A stretch of 64,000 nucleotides of DNA from JAGXRK01 sp963804005 (GTDB lineage: Bacteria > Bacteroidota > Ignavibacteria > Ignavibacteriales > Ignavibacteriaceae), in NCBI GenBank assembly GCA_963804005.1, contig CAWDOP010000008.1, positions 62,001 through 126,000 on the forward strand, read 5' to 3'. The notes below the pieces were generated by a model, which was given only the letters and a program-made list of their open reading frames with translations, did not search any database and was not told the DNA's origin. Below are positions 35,538 through 42,676 of this stretch, in pieces. A program made the translations under genes and the position numbers. Numbering within the stretch: the stretch's first letter is position 1; every line of letters begins with the position of its first letter.

Positions 35538-36638
35538 CTACGCATGGAGTACGTTTAATTTGTTTTGAATTGTTTCAACCTCGTGAAGTATTTCTTCCGG
35601 TGTTGAAATCATTCCACCCATTCTACCTTTAAAGTAAACCGGAACCTTTCCCTCAACTGATAATTTTACGTCTTCGACCATCTGTCCTGCACTCATCTCA
35701 ACTGTTAGCATAAAATTAACCTGATCTGCAAGTTCCCTTAATCGTTTATATGGATAAGGATAAAGGGTTATTGGTCTGAGCAAACCAATCTTAATTTCTT
35801 TTTCTCTTCCAAGATCAACAACTTTCTGGCAGATTCGTGATGAAAGACCATAAGCAACCAAAACTATTTCTGCATCTTCAGTTTGAATTTCTTCGTAGCG
35901 AACTTCACATTGCATAGCTTCGTATTTTTTCTGAAGCTGAAGGTTAACACTTTCCATTTCTTCAGGTTGAATGAACAATGAAGTAATAACGTTGTGAGCT
36001 CTGTTCTTTGGCTTTCCTGTAGTTGCCCATGGAGTAGAAATTTTAGGAAGCGAACCTTCTTCGGGAAGAATGACTTTTTCCATCATCTGCCCAAGAGCAC
36101 CATCAGTAAGGATTAAAGCTGGGTTACGATATTTTTCTGCCAAACGAAATCCATCAAACACAAAATCTGCCATCTCCTGAACGGAAGAAGGAGCTAAAAC
36201 AATAAGGTGATAATCTCCATGACCACCTCCCTTTGTAGCCTGAAAATAATCACCTTGAGAAGGCTGAATAGTTCCCAAACCGGGACCACCGCGAGCAACA
36301 TTTACAACAAGGCAAGGAAGCTGTGCTGCTGCGATATATGATAAACCTTCCTGCATTAAACTTATACCCGGTGATGAAGATGTAGACATTACTCTTGCGC
36401 CTGCACCTGCAGCACCGTAAATCATATTGATTGAAGCAATTTCACTTTCAGCCTGAAGAACAATAATTTTATTATTTTTATTTGGAACTTCACGAGTTAA
36501 ATATTCAATTACTTCTGACTGCGGAGTAATTGGATACCCAAAATATGCATCTATGTTAGCGCGAATAGCTGCTTCTGCAAGAGCATCATTGCCCTTCATC
36601 AAATCTGCTTCGCCTGTTCTTTTTTCTTTATTCTCCAT
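35538..36638 (-). CDS. 2-oxoacid:ferredoxin oxidoreductase, alpha subunit (VorB/KorA-like)
   Basis: 366 residues. It starts with KGNDALAEAAIRANIDAYFGYPITPQSEVIEYL (the pyrimidine-binding domain of the alpha subunit), then AESEIASINMIYGAAGAGARVMSTSSSPGISLM, and ends with the domain II transketolase-C-like part (VAYGLSSRICQKVVDLGRE). The GYPITPQSE form is often annotated VorB (3-methyl-2-oxobutanoate), though KorA enzymes are very similar. It lies 30 bases from the ferredoxin gene. Confidence 0.9.
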   Translation of the reverse strand: MENKEKRTGEADLMKGNDALAEAAIRANIDAYFGYPITPQSEVIEYLTREVPNKNNKIIVLQAESEIASINMIYGAAGAGARVMSTSSSPGISLMQEGLSYIAAAQLPCLVVNVARGGPGLGTIQPSQGDYFQATKGGGHGDYHLIVLAPSSVQEMADFVFDGFRLAEKYRNPALILTDGALGQMMEKVILPEEGSLPKISTPWATTGKPKNRAHNVITSLFIQPEEMESVNLQLQKKYEAMQCEVRYEEIQTEDAEIVLVAYGLSSRICQKVVDLGREKEIKIGLLRPITLYPYPYKRLRELADQVNFMLTVEMSAGQMVEDVKLSVEGKVPVYFKGRMGGMISTPEEILHEVETIQNKLNVLHA

Positions 36639-36668
36639 TATAATACTTTCTCAGTTTTACTGATTATT

Positions 36669-36911
36669 TTATTTTATCACCGCTGCTTTTTTGGCAGTTT
36701 TGGGCTGACGATAAACTTCAATAGCTGCTTCAGGACAAACGAGTGCACAATTAACACATCCAGTGCAAGCATCACTTATAAGTTCAACATATCTATAACC
36801 TTTTTCGTTGAAATTTGCTGATAAAGCCAGCGCATCTTGTGGGCAGGCAATTATGCATAATTCGCATCCCTTGCAAATTTTACCGTCAATTTTTACAGTT
36901 CCTTTTACCAT
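36669..36911 (-). CDS. 2-oxoacid:ferredoxin oxidoreductase, delta subunit (2x[4Fe-4S] ferredoxin)
   Basis: 80 residues from the ATG at 36909-36911, which has GGAAAGAG before it; an in-frame start 10 codons upstream has no SD. Two CxxCxxCxxxC(P) clusters are visible: CKGCELCIIACP and CTGCVNCALVCP. This subunit passes electrons from the TPP/cluster core to free ferredoxin. First gene of the operon. Confidence 0.92.
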   Translation of the reverse strand: MVKGTVKIDGKICKGCELCIIACPQDALALSANFNEKGYRYVELISDACTGCVNCALVCPEAAIEVYRQPKTAKKAAVIK

Positions 36912-37242
36912 AAATAAACTCTTTCCGGATATGAAATTCATTGAATTAGCAAGAAAATCTCAATCTTAGTGCCATGTATGATAAGTGACTTTAACAACTA
37001 AAAAGCAAGATTAACAACCCCCTTTTATCAGAATTAGGAAGGTTAAAAGATAGGGTATTCCTATTTTCGAGAAGTGAAAAAATAAGATAAACTCACTATT
37101 ATTAAACAATTAACAAGTATTAAGCTGCGTCAAGCCATTCCAGTTTGAATGAAATGCGAATAGTATTTATTCAATCCTTTGGTAGTTGTTCTTTTTCTAA
37201 TGACTGAATATTATTATTTATCAATTACAGGCTCTCAGAGTT
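36912..37242. other. Intergenic region, no gene seen
   Basis: About 330 bases between the release-factor gene end and the ferredoxin start, both on the - strand. Nothing coding. It should contain the promoter of the oxidoreductase operon; no confident element was found. Confidence 0.5.
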
Positions 37243-38853
37243 TCAAGCAACTTTTTCCAATTCCTGAGTTTGTGTATTATGTTCAATACTGAATAGGAAT
37301 TTTGCTTTAGGATTTTTTTCTTTAGCTGAATTTAATGAATAAGCTGATTCAGAAAGGAAGACTAATTTATTATGTTTGTCCAAAAACAAATTATGAGATT
37401 GAAGTCTTTTAAGTTCATTTATATCATCATTCTTTTCATATTCTACCCAGCAGGCTTTATAATAATTTAGTGGTCTGAATTTGCAGGCAGCACCGTATTC
37501 ATTTAATAATCTGTATTCAAGAACATCAAACTGTAAATCTCCAACAGTTCCAACAACTTTTCTGTTTCCGTAATTCTGAATGAATACTTGCGCTAAACCT
37601 TCATCTGTTAGTTGTCTGATTCCTTTATCAAGTTGTTTTGATTTGAAAGGATCAACCAATTGTAGTTCTTTAAATATTTCAGGAGAAAATGTTGGAATTC
37701 CTTTATACATAAATTCACTGCCTTCTGTAAGCGTATCGCCTATTTTAAAATTACCCACATCATAAAGTCCAATCACATCACCGGGGAAAGCTTCTTCAAT
37801 AGTGGTTTTATCCTGGGCCATAAATGAAGCGGGATTTGGGAATTTAATATCACGGTTAAGTCTTACGTGATGATAAAATTTGTTTCTTTCAAATTTTCCC
37901 GAACATATTCTAAGGAATGCAATTCTGTTGCGATGTTTTGGATCAAGATTAGCATGAATTTTAAATATAAACCCGGAAAATTCTTCTGATTCAGGTTTGA
38001 TAATTCCGTTTGTGGTTTCCCGCGATAGTGGAGACGGAGCGACTTTAATGAATGTATCTAAAAGCTCTTTTACTCCGAAGTTGTTTAGAGCGCTTCCAAA
38101 AAATACAGGAGTAGTATTTCCGGTCAGATAATCTTCAACTTTAAAATTATCATATGCAGCATGAATAAGTTCGAGATCATCCTTCATCGATAAAACATCA
38201 TCACCAAAACGCTCGAAGAGTTCGGGATCATCAATTCCTTTAAATATTTCTACTTCATCGTGAAGCTTTTGCTTGTTAGGTATAAAGTGAGTAAATGAAT
38301 TTTCATAAATGTTATAAACGCCTCTGAAACTAAGACCAATACCCAACGGATAACTTAACGGACGGACTTTAATGTTTAGTTTGCTTTCTATTTCATCAAG
38401 CAGTTCTATTGGATTTTTGCCTTCTCGATCAAGCTTATTGATAAAAACTATTACAGGTGTATTACGCATTCTGCAAACATTCATAAGTTTTTCCGTTTGC
38501 TCTTCAACACCCTTAACACAATCAATAACTAAAATAACACTATCAACAGCGGTTAAAGTTCTGTATGTATCTTCGGCAAAATCTTTATGACCCGGAGTGT
38601 CAAGCAGGTTTATGTTAACACCATTGTATTTGAAGCTTAACACAGAGGTTGAAACAGAAATGCCTCTCTGCTTTTCAATTTCCTGGAAATCCGATGTTGC
38701 TGTTTTTCTAATCTTATTTGACTTAACCGCTCCGGCAATTTGGATAGCGCCGCTAAATAAAAGCAGTTTTTCTGTAAGCGTTGTTTTCCCGGCATCAGGG
38801 TGACTGATTATTGCGAATGTTTTTCGTTTTTGAATTTCTTTAATAAGACTCAT
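37243..38853 (-). CDS. prfC: Peptide chain release factor 3 (translational GTPase)
   Basis: 536 residues, the usual RF3 length. GTPase motifs: G1 HPDAGKTTLTEKLL, G2 QEIEKQRGISVSTSV, G3 DTPGHKDFAEDTYR, G4 NKLDREGKNP. RF3-specific features follow: FFGSALNNFGVKELLDTFI, VDPFKSKQLDKGIRQLTDEGLAQVF and VGTVGDLQFDVLEYRL. It recycles RF1/RF2 from the ribosome after peptide release. It stands alone, with about 330 bases on each side. Confidence 0.96.
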   Translation of the reverse strand: MSLIKEIQKRKTFAIISHPDAGKTTLTEKLLLFSGAIQIAGAVKSNKIRKTATSDFQEIEKQRGISVSTSVLSFKYNGVNINLLDTPGHKDFAEDTYRTLTAVDSVILVIDCVKGVEEQTEKLMNVCRMRNTPVIVFINKLDREGKNPIELLDEIESKLNIKVRPLSYPLGIGLSFRGVYNIYENSFTHFIPNKQKLHDEVEIFKGIDDPELFERFGDDVLSMKDDLELIHAAYDNFKVEDYLTGNTTPVFFGSALNNFGVKELLDTFIKVAPSPLSRETTNGIIKPESEEFSGFIFKIHANLDPKHRNRIAFLRICSGKFERNKFYHHVRLNRDIKFPNPASFMAQDKTTIEEAFPGDVIGLYDVGNFKIGDTLTEGSEFMYKGIPTFSPEIFKELQLVDPFKSKQLDKGIRQLTDEGLAQVFIQNYGNRKVVGTVGDLQFDVLEYRLLNEYGAACKFRPLNYYKACWVEYEKNDDINELKRLQSHNLFLDKHNKLVFLSESAYSLNSAKEKNPKAKFLFSIEHNTQTQELEKVA

Positions 38854-39101
38854 TATTATCTAAATTTTCTTTTTAAATGTGAATTAAATGGAATAAAAAT
38901 TATTGAGAGCTTGTCAGAATTGAGCAAGCCTCACTAAGAGGATAAATTGAAGTGGTTAATAGTTCTTATTCTTATACATAACTGGTGTAAATATAATTAA
39001 ATTTTGGTTTAGGTTGAAGTGGACTTTTGATTTCGCCTGAAAAGTCGCTCTCATATTTATTTAAAAAAGGGGCTGAAGTCTTTTGATTTTTTTGCTAATT
39101 A
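38854..39101. other. Intergenic region leading into the DUF2202 array
   Basis: No gene. From about 39015 on it is the first copy of the spacer that recurs at about 39915 and 41520 (GACTTTT and AAAAGTC arms, then an AAAGTCTTTTGAT-like stretch), which precedes the large hairpin at each copy. Confidence 0.5.
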
Positions 39102-39144
39102 TGAGACTGCCTCATAAGTGAAATTTTCTCATGAGGCAGTCTCA
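39102..39144 (-). terminator. Large hairpin A downstream of DUF2202 copy a
   Basis: A perfect 14-bp stem, TGAGACTGCCTCAT (39102-39115) with its complement (39131-39144), and a 15-base loop. It lies about 65 bases beyond the DUF2202 stop. It lacks a tight U-tract, so it could be a terminator or an mRNA 3'-end stabiliser. Copies B (39958-40000) and C (41599-41641) follow the same rule. Confidence 0.6.
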
Positions 39145-39208
39145 GATAACTGATCGCTATGAATGATTATCAGTTATTTAGCCTAGTTTAGGGAGTTCGG
39201 AGTGTTCG

Positions 39209-39761
39209 CTAATTTATTACATTTTTAGTAAAAGATGCAAGATGTTTTGCTGAACTTATTAAAAGACAATTGTATACATAAATAATATCCTGCTTTTTAA
39301 CTACTTCTGCTAGTTGAGTATTAAGCTCAAGCATAATGAATTCTTCAAGGTCTATACCTGCTTGAAGTGGATCATCATAGCTAGTATATGTCTCATATAG
39401 AGTCTCAAAATCCGGGTAGTCTGTAAATACTCCAATCTCATATGATACGATTGGATCATCAATACCATATTTTACAAGCAGATTTAATATTTGGTACCAT
39501 ATACATAGCTTCGCTGTCTGAGATCTTCAAAAATGCTGGATAGCTATCTTCTTTCTCTCCTAAAGTATAATAAACATCATGAGCTAGTTTTTCTGCTAGT
39601 AGCATATAAATTAATCCCTCAGCCTCTGCATCTAAAACCTGCCCCTTTTTTTGTAATGATAAATCGTCAGGTGTTATTACCTGGCTTTCCTGATTGCATC
39701 CCATCAGGAATATCGCAATGAGCAAAAAACTCAAAACTGCAAGAATTTTTTTTGCGTTCAT
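39209..39761 (-). pseudogene. DUF2202 ferritin-like lipoprotein, copy a, frameshifted
   Basis: Starts at ATG 39759-39761 behind GAGGAAACAA. Lipoprotein signal MNAKKILAVLSFLLIAIFLMGC. The DUF2202 motif EGLIYMLLAEKLAHDVYYTL is followed by YPAFLKISDSEA, after which one extra base (about 39493-39497, in TATGGTACC; copy b has TATGGACC) throws the frame and it ends at 39459. In the next frame the family sequence continues (LVKYGIDDPIVSYEIGVFTD, then LEEFIMLELNTQLAEV, AKHLASFTK) to 39209. DUF2202 proteins are predicted di-iron-type four-helix bundles; their function is unsettled. Confidence 0.8.
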
Positions 39762-39957
39762 TTGTTTCCTCAAAAATTTGTGATTTACAAAAATGACTAC
39801 ACTATATTATTTCAATATTTGTACCACTATAAAAAGTTGCTAAAATGAAATATTAATACACACTTTCAGTTGCTCATTCGACTTTATCGACGGTTTAAAA
39901 CGACTTAATAGACGAGTTAAAAAGGGGCTAAAGTCTTTTGATTTTTTTTGCTAATTA

Positions 39958-40000
39958 TGAAACTGCCTCATAAGTGAAATTTTCTTATGAGACAGTCTCA
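39958..40000 (-). terminator. Large hairpin B
   Basis: A 17-bp stem with two mismatches, TGAAACTGCCTCATAAG (39958-39974) against CTTATGAGACAGTCTCA (39984-40000). Same element as hairpins A and C. The sequence just after it is the left junction of the cassette-like insertion at 40006. Confidence 0.6.
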
Positions 40001-40136
40001 GATAACGTTTCCGTGCTAAATTACGGTTGGGAGCAAAGAACCGTTTCTCTATCCCCCGTTAATGCGAAAACTATGGTACGAATAACCTTGGTTTCTGCAT
40101 CTCTGCCCAGCTGGAATTTAGCGTGTGTTGTAGGTA
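40001..40136 (-). other. attC-like recombination site of the cassette
   Basis: About 130 bases of imperfect palindrome at the 3' end of the cassette: outer boxes GTTGTAGG (40127-40134, R''-like) and GTTATC (complement of 40001-40006, R'-like after insertion), inner inverted repeat GCTAAATT/AATTTAGC at 40015-40022 and 40115-40122, and a loop of about 90 bases. Length and box order fit known attC sites (roughly 57-141 bases). Confidence 0.65.
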
Positions 40137-40644
40137 GTTTTTTCTTGGGCTTTCAAGTTATTCTGGCCGTTCTAAATTCTCTTTGATTTCTATGTATTTG
40201 TTTCGTCCAATTGTCTGATAATAAAACATACCAACTAATACAATAACAATAATTATTATAGCAGAAAATTTCAAAAAGATATGATTTCTAATAAATTCTC
40301 TAAATAGTGTTGGTAATAGAATCATAAGAGGCATAACTATCGTAATAATACTGGGAAACTTATTCCCTGAAATTGATACTATTTTTGTCTCTCCGAGACC
40401 TACAGTTATCGGTAAGTTTCGACTTCCATAGCAATTTATTTTCACATATAGACTATGTGTTCCTTCAGGAATGTCAATTTCTTTTGTTTCATCTCTAGCG
40501 ATGGTCTCTGTTTCTTGTTTGTTCAAATAGACTTTATAACCTGTTGCCCAGTTAAAAAACTCTTTTTTGCGAGTGATAATAAGTTTGGCCATTTCTATCG
40601 TGTTATATTAATATTTCCAAAATGCAATCTAAAATTACCTACAA
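40006..40644 (-). mobile_element. Probable integron gene cassette inserted at a secondary site
   Basis: Read on the - strand, this 639-base unit starts TTGTAGGTA directly after a G and ends with a G directly before TTATC, so both junctions are G^TT, the integron integrase crossover. It contains one ORF in the same direction, starting 52 bases from the cassette start, and an attC-like site after the stop (40001-40136). The R''-like box TACCTACAAC in that site (+ strand 40127-40136) is the perfect 10-base complement of the cassette's own 5' core GTTGTAGGTA, as required for an attC in the circular form. Inner arms GCTAAATT (40015-40022) and AATTTAGC (40115-40122) serve as L boxes. The uninterrupted target survives at 39141-39162. 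No integrase gene is in the window. Confidence 0.7.
40158..40592 (-). CDS. Cassette-borne membrane protein with PEGA-like N-terminal domain
   Basis: 144 residues. Residues 1-75 form a compact beta domain (MAKLIITRKKEFFNW, KVYLNKQETETIARDETKEI, IPEGTHSLYVKINCYGS) of the kind found in PEGA-like proteins and repeatedly in integron cassette ORFs. Two transmembrane helices follow (IITIVMPLMILLPTLF and FSAIIIIVIVLVGMFYY) and a short charged tail. No SD is obvious. The stop is 22 bases from the attC-like site. Its function is unknown. It has no relation to the DUF2202 genes on either side, which supports separate acquisition. Confidence 0.75.
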   Translation of the reverse strand: MAKLIITRKKEFFNWATGYKVYLNKQETETIARDETKEIDIPEGTHSLYVKINCYGSRNLPITVGLGETKIVSISGNKFPSIITIVMPLMILLPTLFREFIRNHIFLKFSAIIIIVIVLVGMFYYQTIGRNKYIEIKENLERPE

Positions 40645-40713
40645 CTGATCGCTATGACTGATTATCAGTTATTTAGCCTAATTATGGGAGTTTGGAGTGT
40701 CCTCTAATATATT

Positions 40714-41284
40714 TTATTTAGTAAAAGCTACCAGATGTTTTTCTGAAGCTACTAAAAGACAATTGTATACATTAATAATATCTTGTGTCTCAACTACAAG
40801 CAGCTGAGCATTAAGCTCGGCGATAATGAATTCTTCAATTTCTATACCTACCTCAAGTGGATTTTCATATTCTTGGCCATTTATTAATAAGCCAGCTTTA
40901 TAGTCATCATACATATCCTGAAAATCCGAGTCAGTTCGTAAATACTCCAATGTCATTTGAAACTATTGGATTATCAATACCATATTTTACAAGCAACTTT
41001 AATATTTGGTCCATATGCTTCTGTTCGCTGGATGCGATATTCAAAAATGCTGGATAACTATCTTCTTTCTCTCCTAAAGTTGTATAAACATCACGAGCTA
41101 GTTTTTCTACTAGTACCATATAAATTAATCCCTCAGTTTCAACTGGATCAATTTCAACTGAAGTGAGCTCCTGTTGTTTTAATGAATTGTCAGGTGTTAA
41201 TACCTGGTCTTCCTGATTGCATGCCATCAGGAATATTGCGATGAGCAAAAAGCTCAAAACTGAAAGAATTTTTTTTGCGTTCAT
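40714..41284 (-). pseudogene. DUF2202 ferritin-like lipoprotein, copy b, frameshifted
   Basis: Starts at ATG 41282-41284 behind GAGGAACCAA. Signal and lipobox MNAKKILSVLSFLLIAIFLMAC. The first frame covers EGLIYMVLVEKLARDVYTTL, SSEQKHMDQILKLLVKYGID and IGVFTN, and ends in TGA at 40931-40933. The rest (DSDFQDMYDDYKAGLL, LEVGIEIEEFIIAELNAQL, EKHLVAFTK) is in the +1 frame to 40714. One extra base at AAC TGA C explains it. This is the best preserved of the three copies. Its 3' flank was split from hairpin B by the cassette insertion. Confidence 0.8.
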
Positions 41285-41435
41285 TTGGTTCCTCAAAAAT
41301 TTATGATTTATAAAAATGACTATATTATTCCAATAGCCACTAATTCTGAAATAGAAAAAAGTTATGCACCAGCCTCTTTATTTTGGGGATCAGAGTATCA
41401 CCAAACTCCCTGGGTCAATTACAATAAATCGGCAT

Positions 41436-41519
41436 TTAAACAAATTTACTATTTGTATCAAGCAGTAAATTTTTTGAGAACAGTTTTGAAAAATAATCAT
41501 CGCAACCGATTTCTATGAA
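41436..41519 (-). pseudogene. Vestige of a hybrid kinase receiver domain
   Basis: About 27 codons reading IEIGCDDYFSKLFSKNLLLD, then a stop at 41436-41438. This is the C-terminal end of the receiver domain found at the 3' ends of the kinases at 42677 and 50276 (GCDDYISKPFSKNLLLD). Nothing of the rest of the gene remains. The bases after it (to about 41340) also match the spacer after the 42677 kinase, so this is a decayed 3' end of a third kinase copy from the tandem duplication. Confidence 0.8.
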
Positions 41520-41598
41520 CTTTTAATTTCGACTGAAAAGTCGCTCTCATATTTATTTAAAAAAGGAACTAAAGTCCTTTGATCTTTTTTGCTAATTA

Positions 41599-41641
41599 TG
41601 AAACTGCCTCATAAGTGAAATTTTCTTATGAGACAGTCTCA
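41599..41641 (-). terminator. Large hairpin C downstream of DUF2202 copy c
   Basis: Same 17-bp stem with two mismatches as hairpin B (arms 41599-41615 and 41625-41641), about 75 bases beyond the copy c stop. Confidence 0.6.
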
Positions 41642-41713
41642 GCTGAGGATCGCTATGAATGATTATCAGCTATTTAGCCTAGTTATAGGAGTTCAGAGTG
41701 TTCACTAATATAT

Positions 41714-42290
41714 TTATTTAGTAAAAGCTTCAAGATGTTTTTCTGAACCGTCTAAAAGACTAGCGTATAAATTTAAGAGACTTGGATTAGTAACAACCAA
41801 ATTGCTTCAACATCAACAGCTGCTAATATATCTTCATAAGATATCTTAATTAATGTTTCAATTTCTATACCTAATTGAAGTGCATCTTCATAGGAACTTA
41901 TAGCCAGCGCATCATTATATAGTGTCTGCAATTCCCCATCCGGGCCATCAGGGAATTCTCCATCAACTGCACCTGCTATTGGATTAGGAACATTAATTGT
42001 ATGCCTATCAAGCATATATATTAACTTGTCCATATGTTGCTGTTCGCTGACTGCGATAGTCGAAAATTTCTACTTCGCCATAATCTACCAGATAAAGTTG
42101 TATAAACATCACGAGCTAGTTTTTCCGACCATATCATTTGAATTACTCCGTCAATTTCTTCGGGAGTGAGTAAAACTTTTTGTAATGATAAATCTTCAGG
42201 TGTTAGTACCTGGTCTTCCTGATTGCATCCCATCAGAAATATTGCGATGAGCACAAAGCTCAAAACTGCAAGAATTTTTTTTGCGTTCAT
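41714..42290 (-). pseudogene. DUF2202 ferritin-like lipoprotein, copy c, multiply frameshifted
   Basis: Starts at ATG 42288-42290 behind GAGGAACCAA. Signal MNAKKILAVLSFVLIAIFLMGC. The N-terminal motif VIQMIWSEKLARDVYTTL is intact. Then three frame changes are needed to follow the family: DYGEVEIF, TIAVSEQQHMDKLIYMLDRH and LVVTNPSLLNLYASLLDGSEKHLEAFTK are each in a different frame from the one before. That many breaks mean a dead gene rather than sequencing error. It is the copy directly downstream of the giant hybrid kinase. Confidence 0.82.
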
Positions 42291-42676
42291 TTGGTTCCTC
42301 AATAATTTGTTGTTCATAAAATGACTATCCCATATTATTCCAATAGCTGTGCCACCATAAAAAGTTGATGAAATGAAATATTAATACAAACTCCCAATTG
42401 CCAATTCGACTTTCCTGACGGTTTAAAACGACCTAATGGTCGAGTTAAAAATACTTACGCTTCATATTATCTGAGGATTGGTGTAGTGCAAAAATGACAA
42501 GAGAATTTACACTTTACGATTTACAAAGTAAAAAATTTTTAAAATTTTACTATTTAAAAAAATAATTGTGACCCATAAAAAATTCCAGAATGCACTAATT
42601 CTGTTGACTAATCCGTTGGCTGATTGACAACTGCAATAGAAAAAAGTTATGCGTGTTACTTACAATAAATCAACAC
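42291..42676. other. Spacer between hybrid kinase and DUF2202 copy c, no gene
   Basis: 386 bases with no coding frame. The part at about 42350-42452 (…AAAAAGTTGATGAAATGAAATATTAATACA region and GACGGTTTAAAACGAC) recurs upstream of DUF2202 copy a at about 39829-39920, and the part at 42590-42680 recurs at about 41335-41440. It therefore records the same tandem duplication. Confidence 0.6.

Noticed and set aside
39150..39180. Second small inverted repeat (ATAACTGAT/ATCAGTTAT) as a phage attachment site
   Set aside because: No integrase or phage genes; it is better explained as part of the duplicated spacer and as the cassette target.
39102..42290. CRISPR-like or insertion-sequence explanation for the repeated blocks
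   Set aside because: Repeats are few, long and hold genes; no transposase, no regular short repeats and no terminal repeats. Tandem duplication explains them.
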